A program made the position numbers and the translations under genes. Positions 8,803 to 16,465 of a stretch of DNA of 64,000 bases are shown piece by piece. Below the pieces are notes generated by a model that was given only the letters and a program-made list of their open reading frames with translations, ran no database searches and was not told the DNA's origin. Each line of letters starts with the position of its first letter. Within the stretch, counting starts at the first letter, position 1. The stretch lies in assembly GCF_028462125.1 (NCBI RefSeq), contig NZ_CP115468.1:1540112-1604111 (forward strand), read 5' to 3'. This DNA is from Leptospira sp. GIMC2001 (GTDB taxonomy: Bacteria; Spirochaetota; Leptospiria; Leptospirales; Leptospiraceae).

Positions 8803-10839
8803 TTAATTAGCATAGGTACCTGATTTTTTATTAGCTACTTTCTTACGAACAAGTTGTGCGGCTTTTTTCGGTATATCCGTTTTTACGAATTGGTCATGGA
8901 GGATTTGAACTCCAACAGCATGATTTAGAATTGCGTCTTGCTGTACTAGCTCTCCAACCGGAGTTGCCTTATCCGTATAAGAACTCCACAGACTCTCTAT
9001 GGATTTATAATCTAAAAGACCTAAGTCCTTGATTCGATCGGCAGTTAGGTATTCAGATTTTAGATTGTCTAACGCGTTTAGTTTTGAGAGATCTGTATGA
9101 GCTGGTGGAGCCATAAAAGCAAACTTTTCTCTTTTGTACAATTCGTCCGGAAGAACTCCGCGCATCGCTTCTCTTAAAACATATTTTTCCGTTTTACCTT
9201 TAATTCTAAGATTAGGAGGAATTTGTACTGCGAGTTCAGCGAGGTGATGATCTAGAAAAGGCGGTCTTGCTTCCATAGAATTTGCCATATCCACTCGATC
9301 TCCGCCCCAAGTAAGAATCTGTCCTTCCAACATTGTTTTGATCCAAACATATTGTGCTTTGTCAAGGGCATGTCTATTGGAAAGCTGATTCGAGTCCAAT
9401 TTGCTTGCGATCGCATTTCCCGGATCATAATTCTTCAAATGCTTAGCAACATCTGAATTCAATAATTTTCTTGCATTCGGTGTAAGTGAAACCCAATTCT
9501 CTATGCACGCAGGCATAAATCCCACTTTTGCAGTTAGTGCAGGATGATTAAAATCATTCAATGATAGCATTGCTCCACGAAATAATTTATTGGTCTGATT
9601 GAGCATGCTCTCCCATTCCTTTTTCTCTTTAGCAGGTAGATCATCTAAGCCATATCGAAAGAAATCTTTACGAAAAGATGGATATCCAGCAAACAATTCA
9701 TCCGATCCTTCACCGGTCATAACTACTTTATATCCGGAAGCATTGACATGCCGAGACATTAGCAATTTAGCAACCCCTAATGTATTGTAAATTGTGCGTT
9801 CTGTATGCCAATGAGTTTCTATGAAGTGATCATAGAGTTGATTTGCATCTAACATTAGAATATCTTGTTCTGCACCAACGGACTTTGCCATTCTCGTTGC
9901 TATCTTACTTTCATCGTAGGCATCATTATCGAAACCAATTGTAAAAGCCTTGACGCTATCCTGACGAATTGCAGAAGCCAAACCTAATATCGAGCAAGAA
10001 TCAATTCCCCCACTCAGATAGCATCCAACAGGAACATCAGCATTGAGGCGTAGTTCTACAGCTTGCAATAATTGATCTCGTACAGCATCCACCCAATATT
10101 TTTCAGTCCTATCGGTCATTCTCTCTTCTAAAGTAGGAAAATCGATATCCCAATATTTTATTTCTTGAATTGTCAATTTGCCAGAACGTCGTTTTACTTT
10201 TAGATAATGTCCAGGAAGAACTTGATTGATTCCTTCGAATGTTGTGCTTCCAGGAACCATCACTTGAATCAATTGGTGAAAGACTCCAGACTCAGAAAGT
10301 TTTCTCTCAATATCTGGATGGGCTAATATCACCTTTATCTCTGAACCAAAAACCAAATCACCAGATTTAGTCAGAGCCCAGTATTGAGGTTTGATTCCAA
10401 ATCGATCTCGAGTTAGATACAAACTGTCTGTTGATTTATCATAAAGAGAGAATGCAAATTCTCCTCGTAGATGCTCAAGACTTTTCTCAAAGCCATATTC
10501 TTTATATAGATGGAGAAGAATTTCAGAATCCGATTTAGTACGAAATTTATATCCTTTCGAAGTGAGTCTTGCTCGAATTCTCTGGTAGTCATAAAATTCG
10601 CCATTATGTGCAAGCATTAATTCTTTGTTATCTGACACAAATGGCTGTCTTGCTCGATTAGACTCAAGATCAATTATTGAGAGACGTGTATGACAGAACC
10701 CAACACCTGAGTCGTCAAAAATATTTACTCCGAAACCGTCTGGACCTCTATGATATTGGATCGCAGCCATCCCGAGCAAAGTATCGTGATCTGGGATATT
10801 GCCTTTGTCCTTATTGAAAATTCCACCTATTCCACACAT
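8803..10839 (-). CDS. asnB: AsnB-type glutamine-dependent amidotransferase (asparagine synthetase family)
   Basis: The 678-residue protein has the N-terminal glutaminase with nucleophile Cys2 (MCGIGGIF), HRGPDG, and AHNGEFYDY, then the ATP-pyrophosphatase synthetase domain with the PP-loop YLSGGIDSCS and the TGEGSDELFAGYP motif. It makes an amide by adenylating a carboxylate and transferring ammonia from glutamine. The classical product is asparagine. It is longer than E. coli AsnB (554), with a basic C-terminal tail ending KKSGTYAN. It has an excellent ribosome-binding site (AGGAG, 7 bases) that overlaps the stop region of the upstream cysteine hydrolase. As the last gene of the P-II-led operon it may act on a pathway metabolite rather than aspartate; this is inference. 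Confidence 0.9.
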   Translation of the reverse strand: MCGIGGIFNKDKGNIPDHDTLLGMAAIQYHRGPDGFGVNIFDDSGVGFCHTRLSIIDLESNRARQPFVSDNKELMLAHNGEFYDYQRIRARLTSKGYKFRTKSDSEILLHLYKEYGFEKSLEHLRGEFAFSLYDKSTDSLYLTRDRFGIKPQYWALTKSGDLVFGSEIKVILAHPDIERKLSESGVFHQLIQVMVPGSTTFEGINQVLPGHYLKVKRRSGKLTIQEIKYWDIDFPTLEERMTDRTEKYWVDAVRDQLLQAVELRLNADVPVGCYLSGGIDSCSILGLASAIRQDSVKAFTIGFDNDAYDESKIATRMAKSVGAEQDILMLDANQLYDHFIETHWHTERTIYNTLGVAKLLMSRHVNASGYKVVMTGEGSDELFAGYPSFRKDFFRYGLDDLPAKEKKEWESMLNQTNKLFRGAMLSLNDFNHPALTAKVGFMPACIENWVSLTPNARKLLNSDVAKHLKNYDPGNAIASKLDSNQLSNRHALDKAQYVWIKTMLEGQILTWGGDRVDMANSMEARPPFLDHHLAELAVQIPPNLRIKGKTEKYVLREAMRGVLPDELYKREKFAFMAPPAHTDLSKLNALDNLKSEYLTADRIKDLGLLDYKSIESLWSSYTDKATPVGELVQQDAILNHAVGVQILHDQFVKTDIPKKAAQLVRKKVANKKSGTYAN

Positions 10840-10848
10840 GTATAACTC

Positions 10849-11607
10849 CTAGTTTTTACCTTTTGTCAATATTTTGGATTTGAGTTCGGCAATTGCTTCC
10901 TCAGTATTCAAAACCCTAGCATAACGATCTTTTAATATTCGAATAGTGAATTCATGGAATTCTTCTGTAACAGTTGTGCATCCATCTTCAATTAAATTTA
11001 CATAAAATCCAAGATCACTTGCGTCTCGGACTGTTGTCGATACACATTCATTTGTGTAAACTCCGCATACATACAAAGTGTCTATCCCTAAATTTTTTAA
11101 GATATATTCAATATTTGTGGATGTAAAAACTCCTGAGGCTGTCTTGTTGATTATGATCTCATCACCAATCGGTGCGATTTCATCTAAGAAGTCAGCTTCT
11201 CTTGAACCAGGGGATGCAAGAAGATTGAGTCGCTTATGTCCTGGACTCCTGTCTCTACCATCCTTTGTGAGTGATTGGATTCTTGTATGTATGATTTCTA
11301 ATTTTTGATCTCTAAATAATTTTTGTAATTTTTGGATATTGGGAATTACAGTATTTTCTAATGTATAGAAATAGTATTCTTCTGCTTCAGGCGGAACTCC
11401 AGATTTGCCAGTTTCTGCAAAGACTCCGCAACCACGTGCGGCATCCAGATACTGCATATCAATTACTAGCAAGGCGATATGTTTTTGCTGTATTGATTCC
11501 TCTCTTTCGGGGTTCTCGATAATTGATTCAAGATAAATATCTTTAAGAGGATCTTCATTGATCATATCAATGTTTAATTCCATTTCTGTTCCTGTATTTA
11601 ATTCCAT
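10849..11607 (-). CDS. cysteine hydrolase, isochorismatase/N-carbamoylsarcosine amidase-like
   Basis: I start this gene at the ATG at 11607, giving 252 residues; a longer frame to 11703 would overlap the upstream amidase by 73 bases. The isochorismatase-like fold is shown by the catalytic Asp in ALLVIDMQ, Lys in IIINKTASGVF with the non-proline turn before the strand, and the Cys nucleophile in GVYTNECVSTTVRDA. Family members with this D-K-C triad hydrolyse small amides or ureides (N-carbamoylsarcosine, ureidoacrylate, biuret, nicotinamide), releasing ammonia. The two segments between 11500 and 11607 (acidic, Glu/Asn-rich) form an N-terminal extension. Its operon partners act on carbamoyl groups, so a ureide or carbamoyl amide is the likely substrate class. 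Confidence 0.8.
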   Translation of the reverse strand: MELNTGTEMELNIDMINEDPLKDIYLESIIENPEREESIQQKHIALLVIDMQYLDAARGCGVFAETGKSGVPPEAEEYYFYTLENTVIPNIQKLQKLFRDQKLEIIHTRIQSLTKDGRDRSPGHKRLNLLASPGSREADFLDEIAPIGDEIIINKTASGVFTSTNIEYILKNLGIDTLYVCGVYTNECVSTTVRDASDLGFYVNLIEDGCTTVTEEFHEFTIRILKDRYARVLNTEEAIAELKSKILTKGKN

Positions 11608-11630
11608 ATTTTTCTCATTTTTGCTTAATT

Positions 11631-12863
11631 TTATTTTGTCAGCTCTTGTATTGTTTCCAATAGTATGTCTGCCCCGATTTGTATATCTTCCCAAGGCGTC
11701 CATTCAGCTGGGCTATGAGATCTTCCATTCTTAGATGGAACAAAAATCATTCCCATATTTGTTACCCGAGCCATAATCTGCGCATCATGTGCCGCTCCGC
11801 TGCTCATTTTGATATACTTCACCTTTTGTCTGTTACATGCGTTTTCTATTGCGGATAGAATTTTCGGATCTGATGCAGCAGGTGTGACAGAACTCAATAC
11901 TTCAAAATCAAACATCAATCCTCTTCTTCTAGCTATGGCTGAAATGGTTTTTCTAAAACTATCCGACAAAGCTTGTAGAACCTCTGAACTAGTATCCCGA
12001 ACGTCCAAAGAGAAATCCACCCGACCCGGAACAGTATTTGCGGAACCTGGGAAAAGACTGACTCGACCAATAGTAGCAACGGACTTTTCGCTTCCGATTT
12101 CTTCTAGAATCCGCGGTATCTCCAAAGAAAATTCTGCAAGACCTTGAAATGCATCTTTTCTCATATTCATTGGAGTTGTTCCTGCATGATTAGCAGTTCC
12201 AGTTAACCTAACTTGCCATTTGAATAAGCCAGTTATGTCTTCGACAATTCCGATTGGGATTTTTGAAAGATCCAAGATTGGACCCTGTTCAATATGAAGT
12301 TCGATGTATCCTGCAATAGTCTGTGGATTTCTTTTGGCATCTAGAGCATCCATAGAATGAAGTCCGATTTCTAACATAGCGTCCGTTATGCTAATTCCTG
12401 AGAGATCAATTGCATTGTGAATTCTTTCAGGTGTCAACTCACCGATAAACGCCTCAGAGCCAAACAATCCTCCAAATCGACCTTCTTCATCCGTAAAAGC
12501 TACGACTTCTATTGAATTTTTTGGTTTATAATTTATTTCCAATAGGGATCTAAGAACTTCTATTCCACACAATACTCCAAGACTTCCATCAAGATGACCG
12601 CCAGCTGGAACAGTATCAATATGAGATCCAATTATCCATGATTTGGAATCATCTGCTCCTGTAAGCTTTGCAAAAATATTTCCTGCCGAATCAACTCTCG
12701 ATTCCAGATTCGCTTTATTTATCAATGTAATTAGCCATTTCCTAGCTTCAATGTCACCTGGACTAAAAGCCATTCGATAGATCCCGCGATCTGGACTTTT
12801 GCCAATCTCAGCTAGAGTTTGAATGTCATTTTTCAATCTGTCAAAATTAACTTTTACATTCAT
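11631..12863 (-). CDS. M20-type N-carbamoyl-L-amino acid / allantoate amidohydrolase
   Basis: The 410-residue enzyme belongs to the hydantoinase/carbamoylase branch of peptidase M20. Metal ligands are visible in order: GSHIDT, the Asp of GGHLDG, the Glu pair of FTDEEGRF, HIEQGP, and a late His in the HSPAEW segment. The small dimerisation domain sits in the middle (about 205-320, with NHAGTTPM). Relatives include allantoate amidohydrolase, ureidoglycolate amidohydrolase, beta-ureidopropionase and N-carbamoyl-amino acid hydrolase. All release CO2 and ammonia from a ureido group, and I cannot choose between them. The ATG overlaps the stop of the transcarbamylase gene (ATGA), so the enzyme is made in step with it. 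Confidence 0.87.
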   Translation of the reverse strand: MNVKVNFDRLKNDIQTLAEIGKSPDRGIYRMAFSPGDIEARKWLITLINKANLESRVDSAGNIFAKLTGADDSKSWIIGSHIDTVPAGGHLDGSLGVLCGIEVLRSLLEINYKPKNSIEVVAFTDEEGRFGGLFGSEAFIGELTPERIHNAIDLSGISITDAMLEIGLHSMDALDAKRNPQTIAGYIELHIEQGPILDLSKIPIGIVEDITGLFKWQVRLTGTANHAGTTPMNMRKDAFQGLAEFSLEIPRILEEIGSEKSVATIGRVSLFPGSANTVPGRVDFSLDVRDTSSEVLQALSDSFRKTISAIARRRGLMFDFEVLSSVTPAASDPKILSAIENACNRQKVKYIKMSSGAAHDAQIMARVTNMGMIFVPSKNGRSHSPAEWTPWEDIQIGADILLETIQELTK

Positions 12864-13987
12864 AAGATCTCTCGTTTTAAAGGATTGGGTTCTAGGTTAG
12901 GATCGCTCATATCGGTAACAAGACTTGTTCTCTGAACTAGGCATGTAAGCAATGCCATCCTAAGAAATACCGCGCCACGAGCCTGAGCAAAATACCAATT
13001 GTGTGGTGTATCATCCAAATCTTTGTCTAACTCATCCCCTCGAGCTAATGGATGTAAGATGATTGCAGATTCTTTGATTGGTAATTTTTTGCTTAACTTA
13101 ATATCACCAGTCAATGTTTCAAAACTTTCACCAACCCATGCAATGCTATTGATATAAATAATATCTAGACTTGGAAGGATTTCTTTGAGAGAATTCGTCT
13201 TAACTATTTTCAATCCTGATTGTTCTAATTCTTCTTTCTGTCCATCTGCAAAGGGATCCTCTTCTGGATTAATCACCACAACTTCCGAAATGGAACTGGA
13301 AAATAAAGACAGAAGTATCATTAGTGAACGAACTGTTCGCATCCTTCCAGGAGTTCCTATGATTCCAATTCTTACTTTATCCTTCTCGGGCAAGTTTTTT
13401 AGAGTTAAATCTGGTCTCCATTTGAGTATAGCGTAGATATCGGAAAGAGCTTGTGTAGGATGTTCATCCGTTCCATTTCCTGCATTGATAATTGGAATCC
13501 GAAGTTTCTCGCTCATCCGAGTTACCGAATCATCAGAATTATCTCGAAGTACAACAACATCGCCGTAATTATTGAACATCTCTCCGATGTCCTCGAGACT
13601 TTCTCCCTTAGCGATTCCAGTTGTTGAGCGATCTGTAATCGACATGATGTCTCCACCGAGTCTATGCCATGAACTTTCGAAGGATAGCCTTGTCCTTGTC
13701 GATGGTTCATAAAATGCAGATATCAAAATTTTACCTTGGAGAGGTCTGTGAAAAAGTGTTGGGTAGACCTCGAAATGTGCGGACAATCTGCACAATTGTA
13801 TTACAAGTTCTTTGGTAAATTGTTTAGCAGAGATTATATGACGTTGTGCTAGATACAATAGCTCTTCTGGTTTTTCTGTTACGAAGTCGAGAAATGCTTT
13901 AGGTTTCTCAATTCCTGTCTGTCCATCCCGAGGGCCAATGCTTTCTCGGAGATTCGCTGGTAAATCGTTTCTAAATGAATGCGTCAC
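12860..13987 (-). CDS. transcarbamylase of unknown substrate (ATCase/OTCase family)
   Basis: The 375-residue protein keeps all the carbamoyl-phosphate residues of the family: STRTR (96-100), Lys127 (GIAKGES), Arg148 and HPTQ (176-179). The second-substrate site is different. The PyrB loop TRVQ, whose Arg binds the aspartate carboxylate, reads INSIAW (279-284), and HPLPRVDE reads HPLARGDE (312-319). The local true PyrB at 18.7 kb keeps both. There is no ornithine-type DxxxSMG/HCLP signature either. An N-terminal extension of about 45 residues precedes the domain. I conclude that it carbamoylates, or phosphorolyses, something other than aspartate or ornithine. The GTG start overlaps the stop of the 40-residue membrane protein, and the stop overlaps the amidase start. 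Confidence 0.8.
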   Translation of the reverse strand: MTHSFRNDLPANLRESIGPRDGQTGIEKPKAFLDFVTEKPEELLYLAQRHIISAKQFTKELVIQLCRLSAHFEVYPTLFHRPLQGKILISAFYEPSTRTRLSFESSWHRLGGDIMSITDRSTTGIAKGESLEDIGEMFNNYGDVVVLRDNSDDSVTRMSEKLRIPIINAGNGTDEHPTQALSDIYAILKWRPDLTLKNLPEKDKVRIGIIGTPGRMRTVRSLMILLSLFSSSISEVVVINPEEDPFADGQKEELEQSGLKIVKTNSLKEILPSLDIIYINSIAWVGESFETLTGDIKLSKKLPIKESAIILHPLARGDELDKDLDDTPHNWYFAQARGAVFLRMALLTCLVQRTSLVTDMSDPNLEPNPLKREIL

Positions 13988-14106
13988 CAGATTTCACCTT
14001 GTAAGAAATCTTTGATAAAATAATATAAAAGAAAGCCCACACCAAAAAAAATTAGAGCTAAACTACTCAAACGTAAGGCTTCCATCCATTCATAACTTAT
14101 ATACAT
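13984..14106 (-). CDS. 40-residue single-span membrane protein
   Basis: A small gene between the symporter and the transcarbamylase begins with MYISYEWMEALRLSS, has one strong hydrophobic span (SLALIFFGVGFLLYYFI) and ends with KDFLQGEIW. Its ATG is 3 bases after the symporter stop, with AAGGGA as ribosome-binding site inside the symporter's last codons, and its TGA overlaps the GTG of the next gene. Such perfect operon packing argues that it is translated. Small one-span subunits that stabilise larger transporters are known for several families, and the position suggests it accompanies the sodium:solute symporter. Confidence 0.65.
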   Translation of the reverse strand: MYISYEWMEALRLSSLALIFFGVGFLLYYFIKDFLQGEIW

Positions 14107-14108
14107 AA

Positions 14109-15524
14109 TTATCCCTTAATTTTATCCCAATTGAATTTTTCTGGTTTTATAATTCCAGAACTGATTGATATGACCATCGATACTGCCGTTCCGACTAAGG
14201 CTGCAGTATAGAATCCAATATAAAAATAGGCAGTAAGTCCACTAATGCTGCCAACTAACATTGCAAAGAATATAAAATTGCGGTTGGCTCGATCCCAATA
14301 CAGTCCAAGCAATACTGGCCATATAGTTGATGCAACTAATGCACCTGAGAAATGCAGGACAGCCGCAAGATTCGAAATCCTAGGAAGGCATATTATCCAA
14401 GCAATAAAACCAAGTAAAAGAATACTAATTTTTGAAACATTTTGCATCTGAGCATCCAATGCTTGAGGATTGATATGCCTTTTGTAAATATCTTCTGAAA
14501 TCAAATCTGATGTAGCTGCAAGCAGGGAATCTAAACTAGATGCAAGCGCACTGAATACCAATACAAAAACAATGATTGCTCCAGTCTTGCCTAAGATCTG
14601 ACCCGCAACAAGTGGACCAACCATATCAGGGTAGGGAACATTTATATTGTAAACAGGTGCAAGAAAAGCAATGAATCCGGCGGTTATTGGAACAGGTATC
14701 CAGAGAATTCCACTCCATAAAAATGCTCGAAATCCGATTCCATCTCGGAATGCAAAAGCTCGAGTCCACCAAACATTGGAATGAAAAATCTCTCCAATTC
14801 CAAAAAGTATATTGTTAAATAAAAATATCAATGCGGCTGGAAATAAAATATTGAGAAGTTCTGGCCTCTCTGCAATTATCGTCTCCCGAATTTCCATCGT
14901 TCCAACTTTCTGCCAAGCGAGAGTCCCCATTATTACTAAACCAATTAGAATCAAAACCGTTTGCAAGAAATCCGTTCCGATTACTGCTTTTAGACCACCT
15001 AATAGAGTATAACTTACACATACAAATAAAATCACAGTGAGACCTATCTCATACGGAATGGAAGTGAGTGATTGCAGAAGTATTCCCCCAGCCATTCCAA
15101 GACTTACAAGCCATCCAATACTATAGATCAATGATATAACGAGAAATAGGCGCCATGACGCATTGCCATATCTAATACGAAAAAAGTCTCCGGATGTATA
15201 AGCGTTGGGAAGAATTTTCTTGATCTTTCTCGCAAGTGGTGCAAATAATATCAATCCGACAGCACCCATCGAATAGCCTACCATTCCCCAGATTCCCATT
15301 TCGTATGTTAATTCTGGCGCAACCAAGGTCGTATTGGTTGTTACCCAAGTTGCCATCGAAGTAGCTGTTGCAAGAGCGAATCCAACATTTCGACCTGCAA
15401 GTTGGAAGTCATCACTGGATTTATTGTTACGACCCCAATACCAACCTAAAGCAATCCAGGTTACACTGAACCCAGCAATGAGAAGCATACCTGACTGCCA
15501 AGAAAGAATAGAAGATTCAATCAT
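14109..15524 (-). CDS. sodium:solute symporter (SSS family)
   Basis: The 471-residue product has the layout of SSS transporters: an N-terminal helix, then about 12 further spans, with the conserved GLAxATATSMATW-like region (GFALATATSMATWVTTNTTLVAPE) near residues 47-70 and TSGDFFRIRYG near 112. The latter matches the SSS tetrad between helices. It should import a small organic solute with Na+ at the inner membrane. SSS substrates include proline, pantothenate, sialic acid, urea and allantoin-type compounds, and nothing in the sequence picks one. Its neighbours point to a ureide or amide. It sits directly after the anchored exported protein and before the 40-residue membrane protein, within one operon. 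Confidence 0.85.
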   Translation of the reverse strand: MIESSILSWQSGMLLIAGFSVTWIALGWYWGRNNKSSDDFQLAGRNVGFALATATSMATWVTTNTTLVAPELTYEMGIWGMVGYSMGAVGLILFAPLARKIKKILPNAYTSGDFFRIRYGNASWRLFLVISLIYSIGWLVSLGMAGGILLQSLTSIPYEIGLTVILFVCVSYTLLGGLKAVIGTDFLQTVLILIGLVIMGTLAWQKVGTMEIRETIIAERPELLNILFPAALIFLFNNILFGIGEIFHSNVWWTRAFAFRDGIGFRAFLWSGILWIPVPITAGFIAFLAPVYNINVPYPDMVGPLVAGQILGKTGAIIVFVLVFSALASSLDSLLAATSDLISEDIYKRHINPQALDAQMQNVSKISILLLGFIAWIICLPRISNLAAVLHFSGALVASTIWPVLLGLYWDRANRNFIFFAMLVGSISGLTAYFYIGFYTAALVGTAVSMVISISSGIIKPEKFNWDKIKG

Positions 15525-15526
15525 AC

Positions 15527-16045
15527 TTATGAATTCTCCTTGTCTTGGAATCTCAGTGAATAGAACAGAAAGCTAAGAATACTAAGGAAAAGAAAAGCAC
15601 CTGTCCCAAAAAATAAAATAGTTTTAAAATCGCTATGATGCTGAACTTTTGCTTGAATTCTGTCACAATTTTTTGTATCGGGATTGGACTTTATAGTCTG
15701 TAGATCCAATTCAGATAAGTTTATATTATTAGAATCTTTATCTTCTTCGAAAGGACAGAGGACTAAATCATAATTCCCGGATTTTAGTCCACTAAGTGTA
15801 GTTAAATGATCATTTCCTGAATAGATGATTTGGATTTTTTTGTTATGTATTGAATATAACACAATCGGTGTTGAATTCGGATTCCATTCTATTGTGAAGT
15901 ATCCTGTGTCGGATGTAATATCTCTCTGAATAAATTTGGGAAAGGATCTGGATTCGTCTTGCCTATTATCAAAAGGATTTGATTGAATGGGGTAAAAAAT
16001 AAAAGAGAAAAGGAAAATTATAATACTGTAATGAGTATACTTCAC
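15527..16045 (-). CDS. exported protein with C-terminal membrane anchor, unknown
   Basis: The 172-residue protein has an N-terminal signal segment (about 4-22, ending near PIQSNP), an extracytoplasmic region of about 115 residues, and a C-terminal hydrophobic span (about 141-163, TILFFGTGAFLFLSILSFLFY) followed by a short charged tail. The middle has strand-like segments (GYFTIEWNPNSTPIVLYSI, IQIIYSGNDHLTTLSGLKSGNYDLVLC) that suggest a fibronectin-III-like beta sandwich. The GTG start overlaps the P-II stop by four bases. I do not recognise the family. The location between P-II and a transporter suggests a periplasmic accessory to uptake. Confidence 0.6.
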   Translation of the reverse strand: MKYTHYSIIIFLFSFIFYPIQSNPFDNRQDESRSFPKFIQRDITSDTGYFTIEWNPNSTPIVLYSIHNKKIQIIYSGNDHLTTLSGLKSGNYDLVLCPFEEDKDSNNINLSELDLQTIKSNPDTKNCDRIQAKVQHHSDFKTILFFGTGAFLFLSILSFLFYSLRFQDKENS

Positions 16046-16383
16046 CGTATAGCTTTTACACCTTCCTCTCTAGTTCGAATACGGATTGCTTTTTCTATAC
16101 TTGTAACTAGAATTTTACCATCACCAATATGGCCTGTACAACATTGGTCTAAAATAAGATTAACAACTGTGTCCTCGAGATGATCTTCAATGACCAAAAT
16201 GATTAAGACTTTTGGAAGGAAATCGACTCGATACTCAGTTCCATTTACAGTTTCATGATGACCAGCTTGGGTTCCAAAACCCTGTACTTCCATGATCGTC
16301 ATTCCCGTTATTCCTTGATCGAGAAGGGCTTGCTTAACTGTCTGCAGCTGAAAAGGTTTAATGAATGCTTCAATTTTTTTCAA
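16042..16383 (-). CDS. glnB: P-II nitrogen regulatory protein
   Basis: This is a canonical 113-residue P-II protein: MKKIEAFIKPF at the start, GMTIMEVQGFGTQAGH, a T-loop ending GTEYRVDFLPKV with Tyr51 at the uridylylation position, the B-loop TGHIGDGKILV, and RIRTREEG at the C-loop. Position 46, often Tyr in GlnB, is Val. It should sense ATP/ADP and 2-oxoglutarate. The start is a TTG with AGGA about 9 bases upstream. P-II genes are usually found beside amtB or glnA; here it leads an operon with an SSS symporter and carbamoyl/amide enzymes. The intergenic region to the divergent amidase is AT-rich, and I see no sigma-54 promoter (TGGCA-N7-TGCA). Confidence 0.93.
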   Translation of the reverse strand: MKKIEAFIKPFQLQTVKQALLDQGITGMTIMEVQGFGTQAGHHETVNGTEYRVDFLPKVLIILVIEDHLEDTVVNLILDQCCTGHIGDGKILVTSIEKAIRIRTREEGVKAIR

Positions 16384-16465
16384 AATGAATAATCCTAAAT
16401 ATTGAACTTAATATATTCGAAAAATCTAATAAACTTATTGGTTCAATGTTTATCTTTTTAACTTA

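Noticed and set aside
11608..11703. Upstream extension of the cysteine hydrolase
   Set aside because: It overlaps the end of the amidase gene by 73 bases; the ATG at 11607 gives a normal family length.
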